From Paratrimastix pyriformis (taxonomy: Eukaryota > Preaxostyla > Paratrimastigidae), in assembly GCA_027972325.1 (NCBI GenBank), contig JAPMOS010000072.1, positions 115,001-179,000 on the forward strand: a stretch of DNA of 64,000 bases, given 5' to 3'. Shown here in pieces: positions 41,623-64,000 of the stretch. The position numbers and the translations under genes were made by a program. The notes under the pieces are model-generated. The model was not told where the DNA came from. It ran no database searches and saw only the letters and a list, made by a program, of their open reading frames with translations. Position 1 is the stretch's first letter; every line of letters starts with the position of its first letter.

Positions 41623-44219
41623 TGGATGATTGGATGATGATGATTGGGTGATGATGATGATCGGATGATGATTGGGTGATGATGATGATGATGTGGATTG
41701 ATGAGATGGACGAATGGGCGAGCGGCTGAAGTGGTGCGGGACCTGCAACGGCCAGACACGAATGGTCCGTGTCTGCAAAAACGGCGTTTCCGCAGTTGTC
41801 TGTGTTGGAGCCGCAGGGGTCTCAAGTGCCGGTGCTGGGGTGGGAGCGGCCGCAGCGTCCTCAGCCTGCTGCATCCAACCCATCAGCCGTGCCTTGAAGG
41901 ACTCCGGATCGATGCTCGGCGGGATGCGAAAATCGACCCCTGGAAGGGAGGAGAGGCGGCCGGGAGGGTCGAGGTGGGTTGATGAGATCGTGCACGTGAT
42001 GAAGCCCGATGGGAAACGAGAAGGCCGCCAGAGGCAGGCAGACAGACACACAGTGCCACTGATCGATGCATGAAGGCACCCATGCATAAAGGCACGGACG
42101 AAACGGTGGACCGTCAAACACGAAATTTAGTACTCTCTCTCTCTCTCCCTATTTTCGGGGCTCCTCGGACCAAACTCTAGAGGAAAGAAATTTCTGACCC
42201 CCGAGCCCACGAAATTGAGTACCCCCCCCATTTTTCAATTTAGTACCCGGGTACTAAATTTCGTGTTTTCCGGTACAGACACACAGACAACACTTTGTCG
42301 GACACCCGACACCCGACAGACGCCGGAGCTTTGAAAGCCCACAGACCAAAACTCGATCTTTCCGGGGACCCAGTTCACATGGGACAGACGGCCCATCAGA
42401 TATCAGGGCTTTGAAGCCCACAGACCAAAACTCGATCTGTCCGGGGACCCAGTTCACATGAGACAGACGGCAGTGCATACGGCCCATCAGATATCAGGGC
42501 TTTGAAGCCCACAGACCAAACTCGATCTTTCCGGGGACGCAGTTGACGTGGAACGTCCGACCGCCGTCCGTGGTGACGCCCCCCCGGTACCAATCCACAT
42601 TCAGCGAGGTCACCTGGCCGAGCGGCGTCCCGGCCCGCATCTTCGCCCGCTCCGCATCGCGGAAAGTGTACAGGCTGTGGAGCAGGTGAGCCTGCAAGGT
42701 GGTGGGTGGCATGTAGGAAATGATGGTGAGACCCCGTGCTATGGGGAGGGGCTGTGGAGCAGGTGAGCCTGCAGGTGGTGGCGCAGGTGGGGGGATGATG
42801 ATGAGATCCCGTGCTTAGGGCCGTCCGCAGGAAAAACTGGGCTGTAGGTAGAGCAGGTGGGCCCGCACGCGGCGTCTGGTGTGAGACTCCGTGTTTATAG
42901 GCTCGTATGCAGCAGGGGATGAGGGCATGGTGGCTGGCCAGAGGATGATTGCTGATACTTGAAACATGGGACGATGTGGAAAGCCTGAAGCAGGTGGTGA
43001 TGTTGGCTGACAGGTGGTGATGTTGGATCAGTTGGCCGGGCCTCGTGTGTGTTTTGGTTGGCGCGGAGAGCACGGTCATTGATGCTACCCAAGAGGATGG
43101 TGGCTGGTGCCCCAGAATGGTGGCTGGTTCCCAGAGGATGGTGGCATTAGTTGATACAGAGGATGGTGGCTGGTGCCACAGAGAATGGGGGCATGGTGGC
43201 TGATACCCCAGAGGATGGTGGCTGGTGCCCAGACAGACCATCTTCTCGCTGGGGGTGTCATCGAGGAGTTTGGACCCGTGTCCCGAGTTGCCCTTGATTT
43301 CAAACCGAAGCCCTATGGGGGTGATGAAGTCAGAGATTGGGGAAGCATGCTGAGCGCACGTGTGGAGAACAGTGGATGGTGCCGGGGAGCAGGTGTCGTG
43401 TGGGGTGAGGGTAACAGACACCACGCGACTCGCTCCCCGGTGAAAACGTCGAAGTGGGGACCCTCCGTGGCCAGGCCCTCGTCAAGGCCGAACCCGATGT
43501 GCATCGCGGCAAAGGTGCGGCTCTTGACGAAGGGCTGGGTACCATAGACACCGCCGATTTCTTCGTCCGGAACAAAGGTTACGTGGACGGTACGACCCAG
43601 GGGAATAGCCTCACGCCGGATTTTGGCCATGGCCTCGAGGTACTGCATACCGACCGATTTCATATCCTGACCGGTCGGCGAGATATCAATAGAATGGACC
43701 AAGTGTGTTGAAAAACACAGACCTGTGTGCCACGAGCAACAATGCGACCAGAAGGGAGAATTGCGGCCTCAAAAGGAGGGGAACTCCATTCCTCAGCGGG
43801 GGCGGGCACAACGTCAATGTGCGAGTTGAGATAGACAGAGGGGAGATCGGGGTACTGCCCCCGGAAAGTGAAAATGACTAGAAAAGAGTGCTTACGCACT
43901 GAATCATCGCCAAGAGACCGATGGGCTTCTGGGGAATCAGCTCGAGAATGCGAAGCTCGATGGGAACCGTGGCGAAGGGTCGGGGCTCATCGCCGTGTTG
44001 CTCCACAATTGGGATTCCCGGGAAAAGGGACTGCGGGAAAGCTGTCACAAACAGTGCGAGACCGGGGACAAACCTGGCCCAAACCCTTGAAAAAAATCAC
44101 GGCCTCTGAGTAGTTGGGGGTCTGCCGGAAAAGAACGAGTGAAGGGCAGAAAGACAACGGGCAAACCGGCTGAGCAGTATTGATGCGCAGGTACGCCTGG
44201 AATCGCGCCAGTTCTTCCA
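40624..44219 (-). CDS. ACY1: Aminoacylase-1 (peptidase M20 family)
   Basis: Minus-strand exons: 44219-44167, 44121-44074, 44030-43896, 43854-43723, 43666-43420, 43312-43239, 42691-42517, 41939-41758, 41179-41100 and 40844-40624 (TAA). Landmarks in order: MEELARFQAYLRINTAQP, TPNYSEAVIFFKGLGQ, YLNSHIDVVPAPAEEW with the first zinc His, ARGTQ/DMKSVGMQYLEA across a splice, TFVPDEEIGG with the catalytic and metal Glu pair, GFGLDEG, LRFEIKGNSGHGSK, VDFRIPPSID, SPWWDAFMGTAKDM and FPAATDARHIREHG, then LGFSPMN as CFGFSPMN. Aminoacylase-1 removes acyl groups from N-acyl amino acids in the cytosol. Exon 41939-41758 has an Ala/Pro/Thr-rich extension. Donors: six GTCNG, two GTTTG and one canonical GTAAG (43895). 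Confidence 0.93.
40885..41060. repeat. CAT array in aminoacylase intron
   Basis: CAT/ATCACC repeats on the plus strand in the last intron (the gene strand reads ATG). Confidence 0.9.
41335..41700. repeat. (ATG)n array in aminoacylase intron
   Basis: ATG triplets with an ATGCTG run (about 41348-41400) on the plus strand, so CAT on the gene strand, in intron 41757-41180. Confidence 0.95.
42285..42545 (-). repeat. Three copies of an exon end plus donor
   Basis: On the gene strand the end of exon 42691-42517 (ACTGCGTCCCCGGAAAGATC, GAGTTTGGTCTGTGGG) is followed by two more copies of about 70-80 bp (ending near 42440 and 42360), each containing CATGTGAACTGGGTCCCCGG and GAGTTTTGGTCTGTGGG. The donor GTCTG is therefore repeated at each. 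Confidence 0.88.
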
Positions 44220-44372
44220 TCTTCTAAGAGTGCCTGTGACAGAGCCGGTTTTTCCCGCGGGTAAGGTGCACCATTTTTTGTGCCCTCTGCGCCGCTTCTT
44301 GATCGTACAGGCACACAACCAGCCAGATCTCACGCGTTGTTTCAGCTTTCCTGGCTACCCGATTACTTGCCT
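44220..44372. promoter_or_regulatory. Shared 153-bp divergent promoter region
   Basis: Short gap between the aminoacylase start (44219, minus) and the membrane-protein start (44373, plus), so both promoters must lie here or overlap the genes. No TATA box or known element identified. Confidence 0.35.
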
Positions 44373-45755
44373 ATGGTTCCCATTGAAGAAATTGTTCTTT
44401 ACTGGATTTTGGGGTGTCTCTTTTTGATCTTGCTCCTGGTTTCCCTGATTGTTACGCTTGCGATCTTTTGGCAAACCAACAGTTCGCTGACCTTCCAAAA
44501 AACTGCGCTGATTTGCCTGTGTATCCAATGTGCCCTTCGAACATGGACGGGTTTTGCATCGCCCTTCTATTACGACACATCCTATGGTTATCCAACCTGG
44601 CTCTTTGTCATCCACGGACAAGCTCCAGCAATTTTGTTTTTCTCCATTTACTCGTTCCTCATTGTCTTTGCGTCTGTGGGAATTTTTTTGTGCGGTCATC
44701 ATCTTTTTTTCCAGTGCCCAGACTTATTTCCACCACACTGGTGGTTTTGTGGAGAACGTTGGCAAGTCTGGCGGCTCCCCGTTGGCTCTGCGCGTCACCA
44801 GCTGGACCTTGATCGTCCTGAATGCCCTGTCCTATTTCATTTTCATCCTGTTCTTCTGCTTCCTCCTTCTGGAACCTGATGATTGGGTGGTTTCAACTTA
44901 CATCAGCCGGGTCTGCCATCACAGCCACACATCCGGTTTTTCCGGCTCTTGGAAATGTCAAAAGTTGTTCATCACCTTTTCCCTTTTTTTCGCCGTGCAG
45001 ATTTGGAAGGGTGAGCTGGGTGCCGGCTACATCACCGGTGCTATTCTGCACGTCACCTTCGGGTTTGTACTCCCCTCCCATCTCAACCCCCCCCCTCACT
45101 CTCATCAATGCTCTTCGGTTGCGCCATCAGGTTCCTGCTCTTCCGGGCGAAGCGGAATGTGCCCATGACTCCCTCCCTGCGCAAGTCGGGCCATCAGACG
45201 CTCTTCCTGTCGTTGGTGTGCGCCGTGGCTTTCCTCATCAAGGTTAGACGCCCACCCACCCACCCACCCCCCCCATCTTCATCCCCATCTCGCCCACTCG
45301 CCCCACCCCAACTCGCCCCCACCCCAACTCGCCCCCACCCCACTCGCGCCCCATCTCACTCGCGCCCCATCTCGCCCTATCACTCCCCATCCCACCATCG
45401 GAATCATGATCTACCTCACCATTCAAACATCCATCATCATCAGCATCATAACCCATCTCGCCCATCTTTACGCTCCCCCCCGTCTCCATCCGTAGGGTAT
45501 CTTCTACTTCGCCACCTGGGGCGCGGACCCCCACTACGTGACTGCCTTCCTGTTGCTCTTTCTGGGTGAGTTCCTGCCCCTCGTCCTGGTGCTGCTCGTG
45601 TTCCGGGTGCCCCGCCCCAGACCAAGAGCAAGGGCACGGCCGTCCGGCCGCCCTCGCCCACCCATGACATTGTGGCCGGGAGGAGCCCACCCACACGCCC
45701 TACGACAGCGTCGTTGGCCGATGTGGCGCCCTGAACCTCAACCCGCCCGGGCTCG
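44373..45755 (+). CDS. THH1/TOM1-like multi-pass membrane protein
   Basis: Exons: 44373-44671, 44715-44910, 45001-45062, 45131-45242 and 45496 to about 45755. The protein begins MVPIEEIVLYWILGCLFLIL and has about seven hydrophobic segments: near the start, ALICLCIQCALRTW, APAILFFSIYSFLIVF, LIVLNALSYFIFILFFCFLL, ITGAILHVTFG, LFLSLVCAVAFLI and FLLLFLGEFLPLVLVLLVF. Topology, the FHHTGGFVEN-type loop and length fit the THH1/TOM1/TOM3 family (GPR137-related), known as small membrane proteins of vacuole or lysosome membranes. The residue match is weaker than for the other named genes. The C-terminal end is uncertain: a basic Pro/Arg tail follows in two possible frames, and a GTCTG donor at 45756 could lead to the segment at 45994. 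Confidence 0.6.
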
Positions 45756-45779
45756 GTCTGCGCTCCCTCTTCCTCATCC

Positions 45780-45955
45780 CCCCCCCCCCCCCCCCCCCCC
45801 CCTGTTCATGCTCGCCCGTGGATGATGATGGTGGTGATGTTGATGTTGATGTTGATGATGATGATGACTGGATGATGATGGTGATTGGATGATGATGATG
45901 ATGATGATGATTGGGATGATGATGATGATTGGGATGATGATGATGATTCCTCACA
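45780..45955. repeat. C-run and (ATG)n array
   Basis: A run of about 23 C (45778-45800), ATG/ATGTTG repeats to 45950, then CTCCTC repeats to 45985. Confidence 0.93.
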
Positions 45956-45993
45956 CTCCTCCTCCTCCTCCTCCTCCTCCTCCTCCCCCCCAG

Positions 45994-47095
45994 ATGGCTA
46001 CCAATAACCAAAACGCCAACCTGCGCCAATCCACCTTCCCGGACCTCGTTCCCCCCCCCAAAACTTGGCGCGTTTCTTCATCACCACGCCCCCCACGCCA
46101 CGCGGCGCCGTCCTCGGCCCGGAGACGCGCAGATTCCAACCCGCGCTCGTCGCCACCCGAGTCAGACATCATCACCGCGTTCGCTGGATCCACCTTGTTG
46201 GCCCCCCGCCTGCCGCCGCCGCCGCCGTCGTCTCTCTTTGCTTCCCTCCAGAATAACATCTTCTTCTCGCTCGAGGCGGCGGCCGTGCCTGGGCGACAGT
46301 GGCGTCGCCCTCTGCCCCTTTGTGCCCCCTTGTTGTTAGTCAAGCGCCCTTTGGAGGGAGCGGTGTGGCGGCTGGGGGGAAGGGGGAAGGGGGCCACACA
46401 CCCCTCCTCTGCCTCCCTCCCCTCCCCCTCCCCTTCTCCACCTCCAGTTCTGCTTTTCTCGCCTTGTGTCTCTTGTGTCTGCGTGTGTGGCTTCGTCTTC
46501 CTCCTCCTCCCCCCTTTCATCTCTCCCCATGTTTGCTGTTTTTATTGCGCTCATTCTGCATTTTCTCCCCGATGATGTGACTTCTTCTGCGCTTTTCTTC
46601 GCTTCATGATTAAGTCGACCCCCTCCCCTCCCATGTATCCACTCCACTCCCCTCTCCACTTGAGTTGTCGTCCCCCTCGGCCACCGCTTTTTTGTCCAGC
46701 CCCAGGCCCCCATGACCATGAATCAGGATTTCCGCTGGACTGGGGGATGGTGGCTACGACCGGGGTGATGGTGGCTCTGACTGGGGTGGTGGTGGCTCTG
46801 ACTGGGGTGGTGGTGGCTATAACCGGGGTGGGGGTGGTGCCCCATGACCATGCAGGATTTCCGCTGGACCGGGGTGGTGGTGGCTACGACCGGGGTGGTG
46901 GTGGCTACGACCGGGGTGGTGGTTATTGGCTATGACCGAGGTGATGGTGGTGGGATTTCCACTGGTTCCCGCTCTCGTCCCCCTGCGAGACGTTCACAGG
47001 CAGTGGTTGGCTCCGACCGAGGTGGTGGCGGCTCTGACCGGGGTGGTGGCGGCTCTGACCGGGGTCGGACGTCGACCGACGACCCCGTGGCTTGA
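45994..47095 (+). CDS. Possible exons of a Gly-rich protein
   Basis: CCCAG at 45989-45993 looks like an acceptor, followed by an open frame starting ATGGCTACC (MATNNQNANLRQSTFPDLVP). A second plus-strand stretch (about 46690-47095) encodes GGGGSDRGGGGSDRGRTSTD and an in-frame TGA/TAA-type end near 47093. The middle (46600-46980) is a degenerate GGGGTGGTGGTGGCTACGAC repeat. This could be the 3' part of the membrane-protein gene or a separate RGG-type RNA-binding protein. Frames are not linked, so low confidence. Confidence 0.3.
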
Positions 47096-47266
47096 ATGTT
47101 GTTCCCTGCCCCTCCCTCAAAGAGCTCCCCAAAAGAAAAGATCACTGGGAGAAAGTTCCCGATCAATTTCGGCTGCTGAGAACACACGACGCCATAAAAC
47201 AAAAAAGAAAGATACAAAACAAACGGAAAATGCAATATTATGCTCCATCCCCCCCGGGCTCGGGGT

Positions 47267-50200
47267 TTACAGGGGCAGGGCATCGCCCGCCCCCGCGGCC
47301 GAGAGGACGACCTCCCCCTGGCCCACCAGGGGCGCCGGGGGCACGGGGGCCACCCGGGCGGCTCCAACCTCCAGGGGCGGGGGCGGCCTGGGTGGTGTCG
47401 ACTTCCCCGGCCCACTCTGTCGCAGGACCCCCATGACACTCATGCTCCCTGGTTCCGCCAGGGTCCGGTTGGGGCCCAGGGCGCCCGCGGCCGCCAGGGC
47501 ACCGCGCCAGAGCATGGCCTGTTCCGTGTCTAGATCCCGGGTGGCATACCCCTGGAAGGGCGGGTCGGCCTGACATGCCATGGGATGGGCCGTGTGGTGG
47601 TGATGATGTCCGGTGACGAACGGGTCCGCGGGCCGGAAACGCAGGGCGGCCGCCAGGCCGGCGGGCGGGTGGGCGGGCGGGTTGGCGGCCCCTGCGAGCA
47701 CGTTGAAGATCAGAGCCTCATCGGCCGGATTGCTGGGGCGCAGGAGGTCGCCGGAGGGCAGCATGGCACCGCCCGAACCCGCGGGAGACCCGGCCGGGTT
47801 GGGCGAGGCGGATCCGCCCAGGGGTAATGTCGACATGCCCCCGCCGACACCACCCCCGCCCCCAGACGTGGAGGCCCCGGTGGCTATCTCCGGGGTGAGG
47901 TTGGGCACCACCGGGATGAGCTGGGTGTCAAGCAGCTCCGGGTCGGGTCGGGTGGTCAGCCCGAGCGAAGCCCCCTGCAGCAGCAGCATCAGGTTGGGCA
48001 GGGTGGCGTGGGGGTTCAACGGCACCAGCCCGCGTGCGGCCAGCAGCTGAAGCACGTCCTGGTTGAGCAGGTTCAGGGCGTATGTGAACCGGGGTCGTTC
48101 GACATTTTTCAGGTAGAGCGGGTAGAACGCCTGGTGGATGGTGGCTGTTCCGCCGCCCGGCTGGCCTGATGTGCCCCCGCCCGCCTGGGCCGACCCCGGG
48201 GCAGGCGACCCGGGACTGGCCGGAACCACAATCGGGTTGAGCGGGTCACGAACGCCCGATCGCGAGCCGGCGACCCACAGCGGATAGCGCAGCGGGACGG
48301 CCAAGTAGAGCGAGAGCAGACTGACCAGATGGGCGACATACCCCAAGGCCGTTGCCATGTCGTCCTCATCTGGGGGATTGCCACTGGTGGCTCCGCCCTG
48401 GGCCGTGGCCTGGACACCGGCACCACCACCCAAAGGCCCGGCGGCGCCGAGCGGTGGTGCCCAGGACTGGGGCAGCCCGCGGATGAAGAAGACCCCGGCC
48501 TCGCTGGGGTCCGCCCCGACCACAATTGGGAAGACGGAGGACAGGGCGTGGAGCACCCGGTCTTGCGAGCGCCGCAGCAGGGCGAGCAGTTGGGCGCGCG
48601 GGGCGGCCAGGCAGCTCCGGTTGGGATAGAGCAGAGCGGCCCCGGGACCCGGGGCGGGCAGTCGGGACAGCGGTGGATCCAGTGGAATGCCTTGCAGGGC
48701 CGGCACGGCGCCGATACGAAGTAGGGCCATCTGTTGACGCAATCGGGTGCCCCGCTGCACCAGAAGCCGATGGGAGCTGAGCAGGAGGGCCACACGAAGA
48801 CGGGCCCCGGCCCAGTCGGGCATCAGGTCGATCTCGTCCTGGCACCGCTGGCGGGTCCGTTCGATCAGCTGGCGGAGTTGGGCACACTGCTGCTGACACT
48901 CGCGGATCTGGGCGCGTTGGGGGGGAAAGGAAGGGGAAGGGGCAGGGAGTTGTCGGTGAGGACGGAGCAAAAAGCATGACCCATCCCACAGGCGGCCTGC
49001 AAGCGCTCTCCCACCCCCGCCCCCACTTCGCCTTCGCACGCACACAGACACAGAATGGACTTGCAGACAGGGGCAGACACAGGCAGACAGCACAGACAGA
49101 CAGACACAGACAGACAGACACAGACAGACAGACACAGACAGACAGACACAGACAGACAGACACAGACAGACAGACAGACACAGACAGACAGACACAGACA
49201 GACAGACACAGACAGACAGACACAGACAGACAGACACAGACAGACAGACACAGACAGACAGAGACACAGACAGACAGACAGACAGACAGCACAGACAGAC
49301 AGACACAGACAGACAGACAGACAGCACAGACAGACAGACACAGACAGACAGACAGACAGACACAGACAGACAGACACAGACAGACAGACACAGACAGACA
49401 GCACAGACAGACAGACACAGACAGACAGACACAGACAGACAGACAGCACAGCAACAGACAGACAGTAACAGACACAGACAGACAGTAACAGACACAGACA
49501 GACAGTAACAGACACAGACACCACCACCACCAACCACCACCAGGCCGATCTTGAGCATGGTCTGCACAGACACAGACACACAGACACCAACCACCACCAG
49601 GCCGACCTTGAGCATGGTCTGCATCCGTTCGGCCTGGGCTTTCAGAAGTTCCCCGACCCGTCTTGACATTTCCGCATGTCGCGCGCGGGCCCGCAGGACC
49701 TGCTCCTGGGCCTGGCGCAGTCCGGCAAACCGCTCGACGAAGGCCGCCAGGGTGATGGATTCGGGGCGCTGGAGCCGAGTCCGGGACTGGGCGGGCGGGG
49801 GCTGGGTGGTGTGGGCTGCCGAGAGGGTCCTGCTACGCTGGGTCCGTGTCGGGGCCGGGGGTTTGGGAGGCAGCCCGCCCACGCTGGTGCGCGGGGTGTT
49901 GGAGGGGTTGGAGGTGGCCAGCGGGACGCCAGAGACGGGCGATGAGGATGGGGTGCGCGGGCTGAGGCCGCCCAGGGACGCCCGCGGGGTGGCCGTGAGC
50001 GGGGGGGGCGAGGTGGTGCCGCTATCCCCGGTGTCGGTGCGCGGGCGATGGGCAACATGCCCTGGTGGCGCGACAATGCTGATGGACGAGGGCTGGGCAC
50101 TCTGGAGGGGCGTGGAGATGGTGAGGACGGCCGGGCCACGGCCTGACGAGGAGTCGGGTGGGAGGGGTGAGGATGACGGGGGGGCGGAGTCGACGGGGGG

Positions 50201-51040
50201 AGGATGGGGTTGGCTGGGGGATGGAGGGGGCATGTCGACACCGGAGGTGGATTCCACCCCGGAGAGAGCCGCCGGGATGGGTTGAGTCTCCTCTCGGGGT
50301 GAGCTGGGCAGGGGGGTGGAGACGTGTTCGGTCGGGACCAAGGGGTTGGGTGGTTCCAGTGCCGGGGTCAGCTCTGCTCCATGACCCGGGGGGATAGCCA
50401 AATAAAACCCGTCGACGAGTTCGAAGAGGACCAGGTTTCGGAGGGCAGAGTGCGGGAAATGGGGAGGAAGTGCCCGCGTTCGACCCAGGTAGAGGAGATC
50501 ATTTTGCATGTTGAATGTGTACTCGAATAAAAAAACGCTCTGATCAAGAGGAGGACTGTCAAAGCGATGACGGAGGTGTTTGTGCGGGTGCGGGTGCCCG
50601 AACGAGAGATTGGACGAGTCAATCATGAAGTGGGGATGATGGGTGGAAGCGTCCTTGTGGAGGACGGAACAGAGACAATCGCCAAAGCCAAGAACCTGCG
50701 ACGTTTGATAATGATACACCTTGACGATGATCTGCTGGAGATCGCCCGCCTCAAGGGAGAAGCGGAAGGGATTATCATCCCAGCTGGGGTTCAGCGTTTC
50801 GAGTTGTGGCTCGCCCCACCACAAGAGGGAGCCAGATTGATCGTGCAGGCAGCAAAATGGTGAAAGAAGGTGGTTGGTCCGGGAATCGTCAACAAGGCAC
50901 TCCGGTCGCACGAGATACCTCAAAAAAACTCCGCGCAGGTACCGAAGCGCCCTGAGCCGAGGAGGCAATGATGACGCCACTGTGAAACCAGATACAGCTG
51001 AAAATACTTGAAATCGGGACGAGGGCAATGAGAATAACAA
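47267..51040 (-). CDS. UVRAG: UVRAG/Vps38-like PI3K complex II subunit
   Basis: Two main exons on the minus strand, about 51000-49607 and 48907-47267 (TAA), separated by a 699-bp intron that is a multiple of three, so the ORF runs through. The N-terminal part has a C2-like fold ([50 protein letters not shown]). A Ser/Pro-rich linker follows (about 50350-49790), then a coiled coil ([40 protein letters not shown]) and the BARA-like C-terminus: [53 protein letters not shown] and [17 protein letters not shown]/Vps38 joins Vps34 and Beclin/Atg6 in endosomal sorting and autophagosome maturation. The first coding exon is not defined; [13 protein letters not shown] may be intron. The tail is Gly/Pro-rich and low complexity. 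Confidence 0.85.
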   Translation of the reverse strand: MLFSLPSSRFQVFSAVSGFTVASSLPPRLRALRYLRGVFLRYLVRPECLVDDSRTNHLLSPFCCLHDQSGSLLWWGEPQLETLNPSWDDNPFRFSLEAGDLQQIIVKVYHYQTSQVLGFGDCLCSVLHKDASTHHPHFMIDSSNLSFGHPHPHKHLRHRFDSPPLDQSVFLFEYTFNMQNDLLYLGRTRALPPHFPHSALRNLVLFELVDGFYLAIPPGHGAELTPALEPPNPLVPTEHVSTPLPSSPREETQPIPAALSGVESTSGVDMPPPSPSQPHPPPVDSAPPSSSPLPPDSSSGRGPAVLTISTPLQSAQPSSISIVAPPGHVAHRPRTDTGDSGTTSPPPLTATPRASLGGLSPRTPSSSPVSGVPLATSNPSNTPRTSVGGLPPKPPAPTRTQRSRTLSAAHTTQPPPAQSRTRLQRPESITLAAFVERFAGLRQAQEQVLRARARHAEMSRRVGELLKAQAERMQTMLKVGLVVVGVCVSVSVQTMLKIGLVVVGGGGVCVCYCLSVSVTVCLCLLLSVCCCAVCLSVSVCLCLSVCAVCLCLSVCVCLSVSVCLSVCVCLSVLSVCLSVSVCLCCLSVCLSVSLSVCVCLSVSVCLCLSVCVCLSVSVCLCLSVCLCLSVCVCLSVSVCLCLSVCVCLSVLSACVCPCLQVHSVSVCVRRRSGGGGGRALAGRLWDGSCFLLRPHRQLPAPSPSFPPQRAQIRECQQQCAQLRQLIERTRQRCQDEIDLMPDWAGARLRVALLLSSHRLLVQRGTRLRQQMALLRIGAVPALQGIPLDPPLSRLPAPGPGAALLYPNRSCLAAPRAQLLALLRRSQDRVLHALSSVFPIVVGADPSEAGVFFIRGLPQSWAPPLGAAGPLGGGAGVQATAQGGATSGNPPDEDDMATALGYVAHLVSLLSLYLAVPLRYPLWVAGSRSGVRDPLNPIVVPASPGSPAPGSAQAGGGTSGQPGGGTATIHQAFYPLYLKNVERPRFTYALNLLNQDVLQLLAARGLVPLNPHATLPNLMLLLQGASLGLTTRPDPELLDTQLIPVVPNLTPEIATGASTSGGGGGVGGGMSTLPLGGSASPNPAGSPAGSGGAMLPSGDLLRPSNPADEALIFNVLAGAANPPAHPPAGLAAALRFRPADPFVTGHHHHHTAHPMACQADPPFQGYATRDLDTEQAMLWRGALAAAGALGPNRTLAEPGSMSVMGVLRQSGPGKSTPPRPPPPLEVGAARVAPVPPAPLVGQGEVVLSAAGAGDALPL
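49078..49535. repeat. CAGACAGACA array in UVRAG intron
   Basis: CAGACAGACACAGACAGA units on the plus strand, about 450 bp. Near 49541-49566 it contains a copy of the UVRAG exon end and donor (CCGATCTTGAGCATGGTCTG, plus strand). Confidence 0.97.
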
Positions 51041-51129
51041 ACCTGTTCCTGCTTGGAAATATTTTATAGAACCCCGTCGTGATCGCAGCAGCTTTTCACC
51101 TTTTTGACAGGCGTCAGGGTTTGCCCTGA
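51041..51129. promoter_or_regulatory. Short divergent gap between UVRAG and FANCI
   Basis: Under 100 bp separates the minus-strand UVRAG frame from the FANCI ATG at 51130. AT-rich (AATATTTTATAGAACCCC). Shared promoter is inferred only from position. Confidence 0.3.
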
Positions 51130-61413
<10,284 letters not shown>

Positions 61414-61435
61414 GTCTGCTCTGCCCTTTGGCATC

Positions 61436-62172
<737 letters not shown>

Positions 62173-62970
62173 CTACATATATAAATACCGAAAAACCGGG
62201 ACGACTTTTCGGGGGAAGGAACTGAGGGTGGCCTTCCAAAAATCTGTAAAATCCCAGGGCTCTCCCCCCGGCACCGACCCGACCCAAAGGCAGTTGGTAT
62301 TTTTAGTCCTCATGCCGTCGGACTTTTGCCAACTTAGGGCAACACGCCATTTGCCAGGGGGAGAGTGCATCCGTCATCACACCCTATGTGTTCGGGACCG
62401 GCTTACCGCAGCACTGCGGGGACGTCCACAGGCCACAGTGGTATCCTGGAGAGCGCACCGTGTTGTTGGAGTGGGGTCCGGCCAGCTGTCCGAGCGGTCC
62501 AGGTCACCGTGGACCAGCACCCGAGAGAACCCGTCGCAAGGCCGGGATGGTAGGGGCATTCATCAGGGGGGGATCGCCAACCTTGACCGGGCGGGCCATT
62601 GTGCTTCGGGTCTCCAAGCGGGTTCGGGCGGCTGCGGGCTTGGCATCAAGGGCAGAGGCCAGAGAGCGCTACCATGTTTCGCACCGGTTTCGCAACGATT
62701 TCGCAACATTTTCGCAACAGTGTTGTCCGGACAACGATCGCACCTGAAGGTGGGGCCGGACGCAGCCTGGGCGCCACAGGCGCATGAGAGCCTACCAGGT
62801 CTACTAAGCCTACTGTGTCTTGCGGCATTTCGGCTTTTCGGCCCTTCGGCCCTCCGATCCCATCTTCACAAGTCCCCAAGGGGTGCCCCTGATATACCCT
62901 ACTTGGGAGGCACCTCCAAAAAATTTTGGGACACGATCCAAAATATTATGGGATCATGTCAAATTTCAAA
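62173..62970. other. Unique sequence, nothing recognised
   Basis: Between the CAT array and the tandem repeat. It could be intron of FANCI or an inserted element; I found no coding motif. Confidence 0.3.
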
Positions 62971-63612
62971 ATGGTCGGAGAAGGATGGCGACCTCACCAG
63001 TCGGTCGGGGACCCCAACATATGTTTAGAAGCGGGGTCGTGGTGGCCCCAGGGCAACCCTTCCCGGGGATAGCCACCAAGGTCGAAAATTCAAACAGGCT
63101 CAAATGGGTCGGGGAAGGATGGCGACCTCACCAGTCGTTCGGGCCACCTTGCCCTATCATCGCAGGGTGGTCGCGATCGACTCCAGGTCAACCCTTCCCC
63201 GGGGATAGCCACCAAGGTCAAAATTTCAAACAGGCTCAAACGGGTCGGGGAAGGATGGCGACCTTACCGTTCGCTGGAGGGACCCATAAATCCAGCGAAC
63301 CGTGGTCGTGGTGGCCCCAGGTCAACCCTTCCCGGGGGATAGCCACCAAGGTCAAAATTTCAAACAGGTCGGGGAAGCACGGCGACCTCACTGTTCGCTG
63401 GAGGGACCCATAAATCCAGCGAACCGTGGTCGGGACCGGCCGCCGATCAGCCCTTCCCCGGGGGGATAGCCACCAAGGTCGAAATTTCAAATGGGTCGGG
63501 GAAGGACGGCGACCTCACCAGTCGTTCCGGCCACCCTGCCATATCCCCGCAGGGTGGTCGCGGTCGACTCCAGGTCAACCCTTCCTCGGGGAGATAGTCA
63601 CCCGATTGAAAG
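62970..63612. repeat. 126-135 bp tandem repeat, about five copies
   Basis: Each unit starts GGTCGGGGAAGGATGGCGAC (starts near 62972, 63107, 63241, 63367 and 63495) and contains GATAGCCACCAAGGTC and AATTTCAAA segments. Two variants alternate: one with CACCAGTCGTTCGGGCC, one with GTTCGCTGGAGGGACC. Confidence 0.9.
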
Positions 63613-63639
63613 CGTAACGAAGCGAGCTCACCTGACTTG

Positions 63640-63706
<67 letters not shown>

Positions 63707-63883
63707 ATCATACCACCACCAGCATCATCATCATCCAATCATCCAATCATCCAATCATCATCCAATCATCCAATCATCATCCGATCATCATCCGATCATC
63801 ACATCATCATCATCCATCCATCATCTATCCATCATCGCCATCCAATCAATCATCACCGTCATCATCATCCAGTCATTATCATC

Positions 63884-63941
<58 letters not shown>

Positions 63942-64000
63942 CCCAATCAGTATCATCGCCCAATCATCAGCAGCAGCAGCAGCATCGGCGCTTCTGGGCC
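63640..64000. repeat. CAT array at window end
   Basis: CAT repeats with TCCAATCATC and CAGCAGCAG variants, reaching nearly to the window edge. The final bases (CGGCGCTTCTGGGCC) may begin an exon. Confidence 0.93.

Noticed and set aside
49078-49535. Frames of repeating Cys-Leu-Ser-Val or Asp-Arg-Gln-Thr over the CAGA arrays (also 52578-53145).
   Set aside because: Pure microsatellite translation; removing the UVRAG intron keeps frame and conserved sequence on both sides.
62970-63612. CRISPR-like array in the 130-bp repeats.
   Set aside because: The whole unit is repeated with no unique spacers, and the genome is eukaryotic.

Overview
This window is nuclear DNA of a unicellular, probably flagellated eukaryote that I cannot name. 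Coding exons are GC-rich. The genes are broken into many short exons, and the introns are packed with (CAT)n/(ATG)n, CAGA, GTG and other microsatellites. I rebuilt eight intron-containing genes by following reading phase across exons, so the gene spans below include their introns. Nearly all introns start with an unusual donor, GTC followed by any base and then G, instead of GTRAG.

Layout. 122-6970 (+): EF-hand, coiled-coil protein. 7.6-9.8 kb: a solo 3' end of a retroelement, a broken discoidin-like gene, a Tc1 transposon (8251-9542) with TIRs and a frameshifted DD34E transposase, and a GGGGAC array. 10.6-12.7 kb (+): F-box/LRR-like gene. 12.85-18.77 kb (+): a degenerate non-LTR retroelement carrying an SLX1-like GIY-YIG domain, RT, RNase H, zinc knuckle and a restriction-like endonuclease. 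18.9-21.05 kb (-): a broken paralogue of the LRR gene. 21.95-29.6 kb (+): CFAP100-like flagellar gene. 30.3-32.46 kb (-): unknown coiled-coil gene. 32.5-36.17 kb (+): PCIF1 cap-methyltransferase homologue. 36.27-39.64 kb (+): OTU1/YOD1 deubiquitinase. 40.6-44.2 kb (-): aminoacylase-1. 44.4-45.8 kb (+): multi-pass THH1/TOM1-like membrane protein. 47.27-51.04 kb (-): UVRAG/Vps38. 51.13 to beyond 61.4 kb (+): FANCI, with a 5'-truncated copy of the retroelement in one intron.

The host genes are unrelated housekeeping and flagellar genes, often in head-to-head pairs with very short gaps (32.46, 44.3 and 51.1 kb). The window is notable for its genome architecture: the donor consensus, repeated short tandem duplications of exon edges with their splice sites, complementary CAT and ATG arrays inside the same transcripts, and a retroelement combining two nuclease types. 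Functional names rest on motif and residue similarity recalled from known families. No database search was run.
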